A stretch of 64,000 nucleotides of DNA, taken from NCBI GenBank assembly GCA_009760855.2, contig WPIO01000042.1, positions 1,395,001 to 1,459,000 on the forward strand, given 5' to 3'. Made by a program: the position numbers and the translations under genes. Within the stretch, counting starts at the first letter, position 1; the number at the start of each line of letters is the position of its first letter. The notes beneath the pieces are model-generated. The model saw only the letters and a list, made by a program, of their open reading frames with translations. It was not told where the DNA came from and did not search any database. Shown here one piece after another: positions 1 through 10,374 of this stretch. This stretch comes from Cristatella mucedo (lineage: Eukaryota; Bryozoa; Phylactolaemata; Cristatellidae).

Positions 1-510
1 ACCAAGACGGATGCCGCACGAGCATACGATGGCATGGCTGATGCACAACTATCTGAGCAGGCCCTGCTTCCAATCATGTTTCCAAGCTAAAAGCAGGCTA
101 ACTTGATGGTGGAGGTGATGTGATTGTCCAGCTGGCCCAGATTACAGGCAGGGCAGAACTCATAATAGGGATACTGGATGGTCCCCTCTTTTAGGTGAGG
201 CCATGCCACTTTAGTGTGACTGACATAAGTTCATTTAGGCACTGGCATGCCTCTAAAGTCCATCTACGCGGCCTGTACCTTGCATTGCTGAGCAAGGTAG
301 CGTGAGCTGAGTGGTAGTTTGATCGAACCTCTGTACGACAAAATCGCATGCCCCAAAAAACAACAAGGAAGATAAACTGAGCCACTGCGGCCCTTTAGGT
401 ACACCAGGCTGCATAGGACGCTGGAAACACGAAGCCAACATTCCAACAACGGAGGAAGGTGCTGGGCTGGAGCAATCTTGAAGACGCTGCAGTAAAAACA
501 AATACTGGCC
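1..510. other. No recognisable gene
   Basis: Both strands carry only short open frames, of 61-82 codons, with no domain or signal peptide that I recognise. No microsatellite or LINE piece is visible. It reads as ordinary intergenic or ancient repeat DNA. Confidence 0.5.
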
Positions 511-640
511 GATTCAACAGCCTCTGTCGCATAGCGACAGAATAACCTGCTTGGCTATTGAGCAAAGTTCGTTTGCAGTAGGGAAAGTGGATCGCCTACC
601 ATAGGATTGGAATCCACGACCTCGGGACCAAAGCCATGAA
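511..640 (-). repeat. tRNA-derived SINE, family S2 (diverged copy)
   Basis: On the minus strand this matches the S2 family seen better at 57583-57745. It has the 3' portion with the motif for 'tctgtcgctat' and 'gaggctgtt', and further upstream the tRNA-like promoter part with an eroded B box next to 'gacctcggtcccgaggtcgtgg'. This is the most degraded of the S2 copies, so the boundaries are approximate. Confidence 0.6.
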
Positions 641-1329
641 ATACATCAGTAGCATCAGTGGCATGGGAAAAAAGCCACAATGACTAATCTTACTATACTA
701 ATCTTACTGATGACTATGTTACTATACTTACTTGCTATGCTCTTATGTGGAATGCGACCGTCCTATATCGTACCTAGCAGGTAGATGCAAGTCTGGCAGC
801 AGGAGCATCACGACTAATGCCTCATGTGTAACAGCCTGAGTCTAAGTAATGAGAGCAATTTGAAACTCAGCTCTGCAGTCTAAATTGACTGGAAAGTTTG
901 AAACAGTAACCTGATGAGAGCTTACGACTCAATGGGTTCGTTGACAAATGGCGACGCCTGATTCCAAAAGGTCCGAGTTGGCTACAGAGAGTTATTGGGT
1001 ATTCCAGACGGCAAAATCCAGTTAATTCATTGAAATTAGCCACTGTCTGTCCGATAAACAATGCGAATTTGTTGAGATGTCACCCAAGGGTTTCGTTACC
1101 CAGTTGGAAGTATGAGGGTATTCTTTGCCACGATACCGCAGCATCTCGCAGTTCCACCGGGATGCTAATGACGTTTGAACGTACATTCTTCTCTTTGGGG
1201 TATAATTTTCAGTACGTATATGCTGCTACTCCAGTCAGAGAAGAAACATAAACAGAGAGCGAGAGAGCAAGAGAGAGAGACAAAGATAGAAAGCAAAAAA
1301 GGCAGAGGCACTCAACACTCCCTGATCTA
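641..1329. other. No recognisable gene
   Basis: Only short open frames are present. An imperfect GA-rich stretch lies at about 1255-1300. Nothing else could be supported. Confidence 0.5.
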
Positions 1330-1401
1330 TGCGCCTAGAGAGAGAGATTAAGTTCTCTGAGGGAGCTTTATCAAGTGAATTATTATCATTATTATTACTA
1401 T
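1330..1401 (+). repeat. LINE-A 3' terminal fragment
   Basis: This short piece of the LINE-A 3' end contains 'gcgcctag', a purine-rich stretch, 'ttctctgagg', a CTTTATCAAGTG-like stretch and then an (ATT)n tail. It matches the ends of the longer copies at 36205-36668 and 42424-42998. The extreme 5' truncation is typical of target-primed reverse transcription. Confidence 0.8.
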
Positions 1402-2535
1402 GATCTATCGTATATTTTTCTGAACAGCTGACTTCTACGAATAGGCTTGAGACGAAGACTGCGACAAAGCACTCACTAGCCTGTGTTTACTGAATAGTTC
1501 AACAGAGTCCGTCGGTCTTCTACAAGTCTCGTGATGCTCGCTTATGCTACCTCGCTTTGGAACAGTGAATAGCACTTTAGCTATGCCCGAGCTCATTTGA
1601 AGAATAATGAATGTTCATCCTTACGGCGCCAATCCCAAGCTCGAGCAACAGCATATTGATCAGCAAGGCAGGCCAAACAAGTCGAGCCAAAGCCAGCTTA
1701 TCGACGGTCTATGTCAGCGAGTTTCGGGAGAGGGAATTCAATCGCAGTACGAGGCTGCTAAAGAAAAATCGCTGGCCAAGAAAGACTCGTGGACGAGAGG
1801 CCGGTGGGCCGCATCCAGCGATGCAGCTCTTACTCACCAATTTCACCACGGCCTGCGGTAAAATGCCGGCATCCGGATGCAGGATACCATTTGTGGCCAG
1901 GCTTGCTTCGCTGATGAAGCAATAGAAGTGATCTGAGCTACGTCCGCTGATTACTCCATCGCTGCATGAGCCGAAGCACAGTGCCACTCAAACTAAACGC
2001 TAAGGAGCTGATATTGCCGTTAAGAAGTCAATCAATTCATACTTTCGAGATGTGGTTTCAGCGAAATTCAAATCGGCTGCCATTCGACTAATTGTCGTAC
2101 ACCCTGGATGAGAGTCAGGACGCCCAAAAAAATATCACCAAGTCTTTTTTATTCACGCCATTTTCTAGATCCTCAAAAAGATTGTTGCTAGAAGAGTTCA
2201 GACGAAATTAAAAATATGAATTTTCAGAAAATTCACAGGCGGCCTTTAAAAAGTATCACCATTGCTTTCCTCCCTCCAAATTAGCTACATTATAACCAGC
2301 GACCCTACGATCTCGATGCAACTATATTATGCTGACCCTACCAGAACTGCCAGCATCGCATTGAAACGGCGGCGACCTAAGTAAACCCGATCGTGGCTTA
2401 CATGGACCATACGAAACTCCTGAAATGTTAAGGCTAGGAGCAGAGAGGAGCTAAAATATGGCAGCATCCGCACGTCAAGTAACCCATTGGTAAACCTCAT
2501 GGCCACTACTGGAACGTCTGGAGTCCTCTGCTGTT
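1402..2535. other. No recognisable gene; two overlapping short open frames
   Basis: Two overlapping plus-strand frames (1607-1861, 84 codons, and 1611-1925, 104 codons) are the only extended coding-like stretches. Neither has a signal peptide, a domain or a repeat that I recognise, and a minus-strand frame overlaps both. I do not call a gene. Confidence 0.4.
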
Positions 2536-2539
2536 TAAT

Positions 2540-4022
2540 GGAGTTTTCCTAAGCAGCTGGCTGAACACATTGAAAATAGTGGAACGCCAGACACAATTTC
2601 AATCAGGGTTCAAGAGGCAACTTTGCACTGAAACTGCGCTCCCACGTGCTAACACTGACATTCTACGTGGCAACGACGACGGGAATGTCACGACCCTAGC
2701 TCTGCTAGATCTGTCTAGAGCCTTCGACACTATTGATTACGAGATTCTGCTTGAACGATTGACAATAACGATCGGTCCGGCAGACAAAGCACTGGCGTGG
2801 TTTAAATCATAATTGTCTGATCATGTTCAATCCGTGTCGTGTGTGGGTCAGGTGTCACACACGAGAAGGGTGACCTGGGGAGTCCCTCGTGGGTCCGTAC
2901 TCATCCCCTTGCTGTTCTCTATTTACACACAACCTCTGGGAAAAGTGATTAAGGCACATGGAATAGGATATCACTTCTATGCTGAAGATACTCAGTTGTA
3001 TTTGTAATTCAAACCGTCTTAATCTGCTGCTGCAACTGAGAAATTGAATGCTTGCCTTGCCGATATTCGATCTGGATGATGAAAAACTTCCTGAAATTAA
3101 ATGATGATAAAACCGAACTGCTGCTCATGGGACACCCTAAGCGTGTGGCCGTATTAAAAGGCTTTGCTCTTCTAGTAGCTGATGCTATTTTGAGACCATC
3201 ACCACGTGCTCGAAATTTAGCTGTCGTTTTCGACAGCTGCCTCAATTTCAGAAGCTTCATTCAGAAGTCTGCCTCTGCAGCTAGCCATCACATACGAACT
3301 TTATCCAAGATTAGGAGCTGTCTCCCACAGTGACTTGTAAAAAATTAAACCAGCTCTTGAAGTTCTGTCTCGGCTTGATTATTGTAATTCCCCTTTGGCA
3401 GGGCTGCCAAAGAAAGCTATTAGTGTATTGCAGCAGACTTTAGATATGGTGTCAAGGCTAGTCTTCAAGTCCGAGCGGTTCAAGCACGTGTCATCTTTGC
3501 TGAAAGAGCTAGGATGGTTGCCGGTTGAGCAAACGATACAGAGCAAAGTTCTTATGCTGACCCACAAGGCCCGCAACAGCGTGGCTCCTTCGTACCTAGC
3601 TCAACTGCTTCATCAGTTTCAGCCTATTTGCGCCCTCAGGTCCTGTGTGGACAATAAATTAGCTGTCCCATTCCTCCGCTTAAAGACAGTTGGCGACAGA
3701 AGCTTTAGCTCAGCAGGTCCTAGACTGTGGAACACGCTTCCACAGTTCTTACGCAACGACATCTACTCTCCAACTGCCGACTATGGCACATCTTTTTCAG
3801 CGGTCCTGAACTGCTACTTCTATGCTACTCACTACCTCAACTGCTCTCCTGACTCTGCTATGCTTCCCACTTTCTCTTTGTTGCGTGAGACGAAGTCTGT
3901 TGGCTACCGAATGCGTACCGAAAGCCGCTTAGGCTGTGAGTGTGCTATGCACAAATCTCCTGCGAAACATCCACATGGTCTTTATGACTTTGTGAAGTAA
4001 CAGACGGAGATACATTACATTT
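2540..4022 (+). mobile_element. LINE-B copy, reverse-transcriptase pseudogene
   Basis: This is a 5'-truncated non-LTR retrotransposon of the CR1/L2/Jockey group, family B here. In order it shows an RT N-terminal part (FQSGFKRQLCTETAL), motif A as LLDLSRAFDTIDY, then GVPRGS with the catalytic box changed from YADD to YAED. A LKLNDDKTELLLMG stretch follows, then a long C-terminal frame (3395-4000) ending near RETKSVGYR. The parts lie in different frames with stops between (for example at 2812 and 3007), and the YADD to YAED change would itself impair catalysis, so it is dead. The 3' end reads 'acggagatacattacatt', the (ATTAC)n-type tail of this family. Closest relatives in the window are at 15168-15995 and 27926-28813. 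Confidence 0.85.
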
Positions 4023-4309
4023 CCAAGTTGGGGCTATGTAGTTCTGGATGGTCGGTGATTAGCGATCTTCGTCGCCCATGTCGCTCAACCACCGTTGGCA
4101 TGCATTGTTGCTACACCTACTTTTTGCTAGCCGTAATGCATAAGGTTCAGGCGGCAAAAATATTTTTGTCCACCATTGGGGCTTGAACCTCTACTAGCTC
4201 CGGGTTTTTAGTCTATTTCTGTACGAATGTTAACGCCGCGCCCCAAATCTGCCACAGCTTGACAGTGTTGATGGCGATATGTTACTTTGAATGATCAAGA
4301 GTAAAGACA

Positions 4310-4785
4310 GTAATAAAAATAAAAATGCATTGGATATAGTGCCCTCAGAGGACTCGATCTCTTTCTACCCACTTTTCACTCGTTGGAACGGAAGCACGAT
4401 CGAATGATTAGTGGTAACATATTCGATAAACAAAACACATATCATGGTTCAGGGTGACATACACAGGGTCGGCGTGCAGTTGTGGTTAGTGGCAGCATGC
4501 ACAGTGTCAGAACGCATAAGCAAATAAAGAAAGAATCACGGTGACTTGATGCGGTGACAGATAGATAAATGCGGTGACAGACAGATAAATAAATGCGGTG
4601 ACAGATAGATGCTTTTGTAGTTTCTTTTAGATGCATTCAAGTCAAGAGATGTCTTGGTGCAGGTTGGGAGTGAGTCGCAGTCTTTGGTAGCGTACGTACT
4701 ACAGGCACGGTCTCCAAAGGATTTGAAATTTGCACAAGGTTTTGGTAAAGACTTATATTCGGAAAAGCGGATGATACGATGCTAA
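4310..4785 (-). mobile_element. LINE-A 3' fragment (minus) with an internal tandem repeat
   Basis: On the minus strand this is the last part of LINE-A: the end of the RT C-terminal region (Phe-Gly-Asp-like sequence near 4700-4760), then the 3' UTR with the 'catgctgccactaacc' and 'ctgaccctgtg' motifs, then the 3' end at about 4330-4380. The normally continuous 3' UTR is interrupted by a short 20-24 bp tandem repeat at 4551-4610. Confidence 0.8.
4551..4610. repeat. Short tandem repeat, about 20-24 bp unit, three copies
   Basis: Units begin 'gcggtgacag' at 4551, 4571 and 4595, each followed by an A/T-rich 'atagataaat'-like stretch. The middle unit has an extra AAAT. It lies inside a LINE-A 3' UTR and is absent from the other LINE-A copies here, so it expanded after insertion. 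Confidence 0.85.
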
Positions 4786-4944
4786 ACCAGGTACCACGGA
4801 TATTCCAGTGGCACGCGATGCTGAACTTTTACGACTCCACAGGAAGTGGTGAATCGATAAGGATCGAGTAAGAGCTTGGTAGTGAGTAATGCCGTGCAGC
4901 GGTGATATCGTGTCCACCAGCAATCGGATGTTTCGCGAATCGCA

Positions 4945-5160
4945 GACGGCGGTGAGCGTGTTACTCACTTCCTCGACTGGCCTCCCGACTCGGCTTCTCC
5001 GTTTCTCTTCGCTGCGTGAGATGAAGTCTGCTAGCTACCGCAGTAGTGCCGAAAGCCGGTCAGGCTTTGTGAGGACGCTACAGACGCTCTTCTGCGTAGC
5101 ATTCACTTTGCCGTTGCGACTTTCGTCGAGATACAGAAGAAGAGACATTACATTACAGTA
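4945..5160 (+). mobile_element. LINE-B 3' end fragment
   Basis: The translated plus strand (frame of 4889-5161) resembles the LINE-B C-terminus, including a Leu-Arg-Glu-Met-Lys-Ser stretch equivalent to LRETKS in the 2.5-4.0 kb copy. It ends in 'gagacattacattacag', the ATTAC-type LINE-B tail. It has diverged more than the copies at 15 and 28 kb. Confidence 0.7.
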
Positions 5161-5453
5161 GAAACCTGTGGCGCTAGGAGCAGCTTGTGGTGGTGGGAAT
5201 CCTCGGGGAAATATCGATTGGCACATTTCGGAAAACCTCTTAGAGATCGATGGCAGTACTTATTGAACACTTGGCGCATTTTCGGCTTTTGGTTCAAAAA
5301 CAATTGACGCCGGTCTCTTACTTGGCGTGGAAACGAAACACGGTGGCGAGGACGTAACTAAGAAACCTGTAAATATTTTAATTGCAGCATATTGGCAGCG
5401 ACTCGAGGGCAAATTTTTGCAATGGACAAGCTTAGTCGTTGCAGCGAGGAATA

Positions 5454-5515
5454 ATAATAATAATAATAAATTAGTATAGCACCGTCAGAGAGCTTAATCT
5501 CTTTCTAGGCACATT
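5454..5515 (-). repeat. LINE-A 3' terminal fragment
   Basis: (AAT)n is followed by 'agtatagcaccgtcagagag' and 'tctctttctaggcac', the reverse complement of the LINE-A 3' end. Only the terminal 60 bp or so remain. Confidence 0.8.
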
Positions 5516-6290
5516 CCATCTAGGAAGAAGCCACGCTGCCTAGTGGTTTTGATCACTGTCACGTGCTTCCGCAGGCAGGCGAGTGAGCGACGTTCCGTTG
5601 AGAGCCGATCTGACGGCTGCTCACCGGCGTCAGGTCGGCTGCTCCGCTCAAAGAAGGGGCTGGCAGAGGGTAAAGCATCCAAACTGGGCGACAGACGGCC
5701 CCGGAAGGCGATTAGGGTAGCATGAACCGCATAGTGATTGGCCGGACGCGACGCGACAGGCCAGCGACTACGGACCTCAGAAAGCCAAGGGCAGCCGCTC
5801 GAGGGCTGAAGGCTGTGGACCCCAACAGTGGACGAATTTTCAGTTCCAAACCTGACTGAGAGTGGTTCAAACAACTAGACTGGAGCGTGAGCATTAAGGA
5901 ACATAACATTGAGGTGTCAATAAGTGGAATCGATGAAGTTCTTCCTATGAAGCAAGTCCAGATAGGCAGTAAGTTTGGCAAGATGTCAACTGCTACTCAT
6001 TCCATAAAGAAACCTCGCGACGGAGCTTTACGCCGCCTGTGAATGCCTTATTTCACTGTCCGGTGAACCTGAAAGGGCTGAGTTAATGAATTGAGAAGGG
6101 ATATGATCAATGCGTAGATTACAGAAGAGTTCTCTTTAAACTTCGATGAGTTCAATTTGCTATCGAAAATCGGAGATAACTACAGACTGGCGTGACGACA
6201 TAAATGGACATGACAAAATTTCAAAGGATAAAACCCATACGTTCCTTAAACCGTTGCTTTGTGCAATCGTCTTTGGGTTTCTGAGCAAGC
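5516..6290. other. No recognisable gene
   Basis: Overlapping short frames on both strands (up to 126 codons on the minus strand, 5494-5874) show no domain. The stretch at 5570-5720 is more GC-rich than its surroundings, but I could not match it to anything else in the window. Confidence 0.45.
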
Positions 6291-6292
<2 letters not shown>

Positions 6293-6329
<37 letters not shown>

Positions 6330-6350
6330 TTATTTATGTATATATATAGA
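6293..6350. repeat. (TA)n microsatellite
   Basis: A run of about 17 TA units with a short TTTA interruption, followed by TATATATA. Confidence 0.95.
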
Positions 6351-6380
6351 TATGCGTATGTATATAAATGAATGAATGCT

Positions 6381-6539
6381 CAATAAACAGCCTCTTGTGT
6401 ATAGCGACAGAAGAGCGTTTACGGCTATCACCACCGCTCGCAGCAGTGATAAAGGATCGTCCGCTGCAGGAATTAAACCCACAACCTCGGGACCGAGGTC
6501 GTGAAAGCAACCACCTTCCCTAGCATGCCATCACGGCCT
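6381..6539 (-). repeat. tRNA-derived SINE, family S2
   Basis: On the minus strand it starts 'ggccgtgatggca', carries 'gacctcggtcccgaggttgtggg' around the B-box position, then 'gcagcggacgatcc' and the 'gatagccgtaa...tctgtcgctata...aagaggctgtt' tail. It has the same layout as 57583-57745. It is a Pol III-type, tRNA-headed SINE rather than a functional tRNA, because the cloverleaf is not intact. Confidence 0.8.
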
Positions 6540-6544
6540 GTCGA

Positions 6545-7800
6545 TTAAGCTGAAGCAGCTCTCGTCAGCAATTACCTATTGGCCTGTTTCTTTTCCTTTC
6601 TTATTTATTGTCAAGTTAAGGAAAGATCTACTCACATGAAAATGCAAGAATCTTGGAGACTTTTAAATTAACGATCGGGCACGATTGCAACTGGAAAGAT
6701 TCGCATATCCTCACTGGATTAGCCAGTGTTCAATTAGTGAGACCGCTGAAATCATAGAGAAACCACCTTAAAATTGAACAGCTTGACAAGAAACGCGAGT
6801 TTAATAAATTAACTGGATTTTTAAGAACGCGAAATCCTTTTCTGAAGTAGATGAGGCTCCTCAAGTTAGTAAATTACGTTCGCGGTATTGCATAGCATCG
6901 CATAGCTGCCGTTGCTGAAAGTAGAAATATTGGTCGCTAGGAAGTTTGCTAGGGATTTCATGACAACTCTTCACGAAGCTGGCCTACACTGGCATACCTA
7001 ATTGGACAAGTGTGCATCTAGCATGGCTTATGAGAGGTAAGCCATGCTAGTGAGATTAACTGAGATTCCTGCTCCGCATATTGCAATTACTCTGGTGAGA
7101 AACCATTTAGGCACGAGTCAATCGGGCGAGATACCGGAATGTTTTGAGAGGTCCTGTGACAGTCTGGACAACTGAACCAATCGGTTGAAGTGTCGCGGAA
7201 TTCTCTCAAGGATACTGTTGTCAATAGCTGCAGCCTATACGTATGCCTTTTACGTTTAATAACCTGGACATTATTATATGCCTGGAATGTAAAAGTAATA
7301 ACAATGACATAAATTCCATGCTTAGGAAAGCGGTGAAAAGCTTAATACGTCTCAAACGTTGGCAAAGCTGCTGCAAATGCTCAAAAGACCAGACTTTTGG
7401 CCGCTGGTTAGTTAGCTCCTGGTTAGTAAAAAGACAGCTTGTAGGCACTAAAATTAGTGAAGACATTACTGCATCTCTTCCGAAACGTTATCGTTTCAGG
7501 CCGATTTTTGCTTGCAAATATAGTTAACTACCATTTGATCGCTGAAAGCAACTCCGGCTATAAATGGGCTATGCTCAATTCTTAATCTAAATACCAGCTT
7601 AGTTTATAGCTTTTAGGAACTGCAGACAAAGATCGGAAGCTCTTCTCTGTCACCAAGTCTTTGTTACATCTTCTGCTGCCGAATTAGCAAGAGCCTTTTC
7701 GAGAGTGATTTGGTTCTCCGAGGCTACTATGCAAATTTTATTATTAGTTTTAGGTTTAGCCCGGTATCATATTCGGAGCCGGAATTTTTACGGCAGCGAC
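6545..7800. other. No recognisable gene
   Basis: AT-rich sequence. Opposed short frames at 7221-7527 have no recognisable domain. A perfect hairpin sits at 7018-7050. Confidence 0.5.
7018..7050. repeat. Perfect 13-bp inverted repeat (hairpin)
   Basis: Arms 7018-7030 and 7038-7050 (ctagcatggctta and its exact reverse complement) flank a 7-nt loop. No T-run follows, and no transposon ends were found around it. Confidence 0.85.
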
Positions 7801-8102
7801 CATTGCAATAAGACGGTTAGTTGATTTTCTGAATAAGGCAGGCAATTGCAACAATGCCGTACGAGCCTACTTTTCTAGCCTTCAAGAGCATGGCGGAAAC
7901 CAAATCAGAATAAATTTAAGGTTTTGGCGGCTGACTTCCAAATAAAACGGAAGATTTAATTTTACGTTAAACCACATTTTCTCGGTTATGGGCGAGATTT
8001 AAACGCGTCCAGGAGATTGCATCATCATCTAGAAATGCGGGTGGAGTTGTCCGAGGAAATGCAGGGCATGACTAATGCAAAAACTTCTCCGGAGAGTGTG
8101 CC

Positions 8103-8103
8103 T

Positions 8104-8197
<94 letters not shown>
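8103..8197. repeat. (GT)n microsatellite
   Basis: About 45 uninterrupted GT units. Cys-Val and Thr-His open frames here are artefacts. The equivalent place in block X copy 2 (12236-12280) also holds GT repeats. Confidence 0.97.
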
Positions 8198-8198
<1 letters not shown>

Positions 8199-8657
8199 TA
8201 TAAATGAGTGGAGTGGATGCCTTAGCGACACCCACCGTGCCTCTGCACAAGAACATATTTGAGGGCTGTGAACTCGGACGACTTCGGTAAGTGTAAGCTG
8301 GCGGCCACAGCTGACAGGAGTTGTGCGATTGATATCGTTGAGCGTCAACGGTGTACACATCGTTCCTGTAGAAGCTGGAGCTTCCCTGGGCTGGCGTAAA
8401 TATTAGAATGTGATCAAGAAGAATATCTTGTTGTCAAACTGCTCTTTTCAAAGGATTTTTAGGGGGGCTCAAGTATGAAATTTCAGATTGTATGCATATA
8501 TTATGTATGTGTATAATTTCAGACTGTGACAAAGTGCAAAGTTCACGTACTTGAATTTTCCCAGTGCCTGTTGAGAACTCACACTGTATAAACTACGTAG
8601 CCGTGACCAATTGATGAAGCGGCTACTTATTCGTTAAGGACTAAAATAGGTACTTTT

Positions 8658-8973
8658 GATACATTTATTAAAAATATTTGTACGTTATAGATTATAAGTT
8701 AACTTTTTTAGATAGAGTGCCAAACAAAGAAAATAAATTGCTCGCTACAGATAAGCTTTGTTCTTAGCTGCAAAGGCTTTGTTTTCAGGAAATCGGTAAC
8801 CGCTTTGACGATACGTTTATTAAAAATCCTTGTACTTTATAAATTATAATTCAACTTCTTTGGACAGAGTCTGTCTACAAAAAACGTAACTAAACTCCTC
8901 GCTACAGACATGCTTTTTACTTAGTTGCAACGGCTTTATTTTCTCGCAGAGGTTAATCGATAATTGCTTTGAC
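8658..8973. repeat. Tandem duplication, about 152 bp unit, two copies
   Basis: Copy 1 is 8658-8809 and copy 2 is 8810-8973. Both begin gatac-tttattaaaaat, share 'ctcgctacaga' and 'cttagttgca'-type motifs, and end 'gctttgac'. They are diverged. Block X copy 2 has only a single, shorter equivalent near 12770-12895. Confidence 0.85.
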
Positions 8974-9244
8974 TAGCTGCCCTTTATGGCCTAGGCCTGT
9001 CTCCTATGTTTCTATCCGATTAATACCTATGATTTGCAAGAGCACAGGCACCGCTCGACTGGGCATTATGAAGCATTGATTTGCAGGATGATGTGAGACG
9101 CCAGATATTGGTGAATCGGAATCTCACTCTCAATCAATCCGTTGAGTTTTTCCAAATTTTAAGCACGTTGACATCCCATCCTGCTTGGCAGAACATAGTA
9201 AAATTGATATAAAAAAGTAAGTTACAGCTCAAAGCGCAAGGAAG

Positions 9245-9516
9245 AGAGGCAGATGTGAGTCAAGAGAAGATAGAAATAGTTAGCGGAGAAAGAGCAGAAA
9301 GAAAGAGAAGTTGAAAAGGGAGCAACGATTGAGAGTTACAGAGAGATAAACAGACAGACAGACATACCAGACGCACAGATGCTGCAGACCAGATAGATAG
9401 ACTGACAGACTGACAGAAAGAAAAACATATAGATAGACATATGGATAGACATGCAGACAGACGGATAAACAAACAGATATACAGATAGATGGATAGATAG
9501 ATAGATAAAGGAGCGC

Positions 9517-9565
<49 letters not shown>
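9245..9565. repeat. AGAC/AGAT and (GA)n microsatellite cluster
   Basis: Purine-rich AGAC and AGAT tetranucleotides run into a pure (GA)n of roughly 20 units at 9519-9563. The same class of tetranucleotide repeat precedes block Y in the other two units (19085-19660, 25390-26560). Confidence 0.95.
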
Positions 9566-9567
<2 letters not shown>

Positions 9568-9820
9568 GGGTCAAAGAGAAATTAATAGCTATACAGTTGA
9601 ATGCTTTGAGGTACTATAGAAGCTCCGAGTAATTATGTCATATGGCTAAATCAGTACGAGGAACGCCTCACTGCCCTAATGAAAATCCCTAATTGCCCAT
9701 AGAGCGTTTGCCATCGAATAGTGCCCAATGCATTTCGATTGTTTATGGGATGAGAGCCAATCTTTTCAGAATTATCCATGCAATGCCACGTCGCGCGCCC
9801 TGAATTACAAATTCCTTACA

Positions 9821-9830
9821 CGGTTTTTAG
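9821..9830 (+). promoter_or_regulatory. Candidate 3' splice acceptor before the small secreted gene
   Basis: A pyrimidine-rich stretch ending in TTTTTAG lies three bases upstream of the ATG. No matching donor upstream could be singled out. Inference only. Confidence 0.35.
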
Positions 9831-9833
9831 AAC

Positions 9834-10127
9834 ATGAACGGATTTTTCAAGCTTACGCTGCTCGTCGCAATCATCTCATCCTGTTTCCTGGCTGCCTATT
9901 CCGCCGAGCTCAAGAAGGCCAACAAGCTCGTCTACCCTGGTGATTGCAAGACGCAAGTACTGGTCGCTGCAGCAAAAGAGGCTGGTTTGACCGTTAGGGC
10001 CACAAAAAAGATCCACGTTGTAAAGAACAAGAAATTCAAAGTTGTTGCACTTATTCCACTCGTCACTAAGCCAAACCGAAGATGCAAGAGAGTCATCCAC
10101 CGCCTCAACCGAGCTATCGGAGCGTGA
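9834..10127 (+). CDS. Small secreted, strongly basic protein (unrecognised family)
   Basis: The 97 codons start at ATG 9834 (context aacATGa, A at -3) and end TGA. Residues 1-24 look like a signal peptide: a charged start, a Leu/Val/Ile-rich core (LTLLVAIISSCFLAA), then Ala-Tyr-Ser-Ala. The mature part is about 73 residues with some 19 Lys/Arg against 3 acidic residues. Two cysteines (about positions 38 and 84) would allow one disulfide. A poly(A) signal AATAAA lies at 10178, 50 bp after the stop. A splice-acceptor-like sequence (ttccttacacggtttttag) ends at 9830, just before the ATG, so a 5' leader exon or trans-spliced leader is possible. It lies between a microsatellite and block Y; the equivalent junctions at 19.66 and 26.57 kb lack the gene. 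I do not recognise the family and assign no function. It is probably real, because frame, signal peptide and poly(A) signal agree, but homology and expression are untested. Confidence 0.65.
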   Translation: MNGFFKLTLLVAIISSCFLAAYSAELKKANKLVYPGDCKTQVLVAAAKEAGLTVRATKKIHVVKNKKFKVVALIPLVTKPNRRCKRVIHRLNRAIGA

Positions 10128-10177
10128 GCTTAATGGCTAACGAAGGCGGCTATGTGGACGTGATTTTCTGCCTAAAG

Positions 10178-10183
10178 AATAAA
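10178..10183 (+). terminator. Poly(A) signal of the small secreted gene
   Basis: A canonical AATAAA lies 50 bp after the stop codon at 10125-10127. A second AATAAA-like element (caaataaac) lies near 10290. Confidence 0.6.
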
Positions 10184-10374
10184 ATGTACATCTTTTAATG
10201 CTGCAAATTCGAGAGAATCTACCGAATCATAGTCAAATATCAGAAAACTTGCAATTAAAAGTTTCCATTCAATGGCATTTGGCTATCAAAACCAAATAAA
10301 CATGCTAACAAAATTGCGTTGTATCGAAGCTTTGATTTCCCTTAACACAAGCTGAGAACCCCAACGAAAGGTTT

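Larger units (their letters stand above)
7800..8990. repeat. Block X, copy 1 (diverged paralogous segment)
   Basis: Collinear with 11930-12900. Shared landmarks in order are 'ttttctcggttat', 'catctagaaat', a (GT)n tract, 'agcttcc' + 'gggt/ggct', 'gacaaagtgcaaagtt' and 'gctttgac'. No coding sequence is conserved between the two copies, so it is a non-coding part of a tandem array. Confidence 0.75.

Noticed and set aside
908-950. Hammerhead-ribozyme-like core 'cctgatgag'
   Set aside because: The second conserved GAAA part and a matching stem III are missing.
9519-9563. CRISPR-like regular repeats among the microsatellites
   Set aside because: Unit lengths of 2-6 bp with no spacers; eukaryotic simple repeats.
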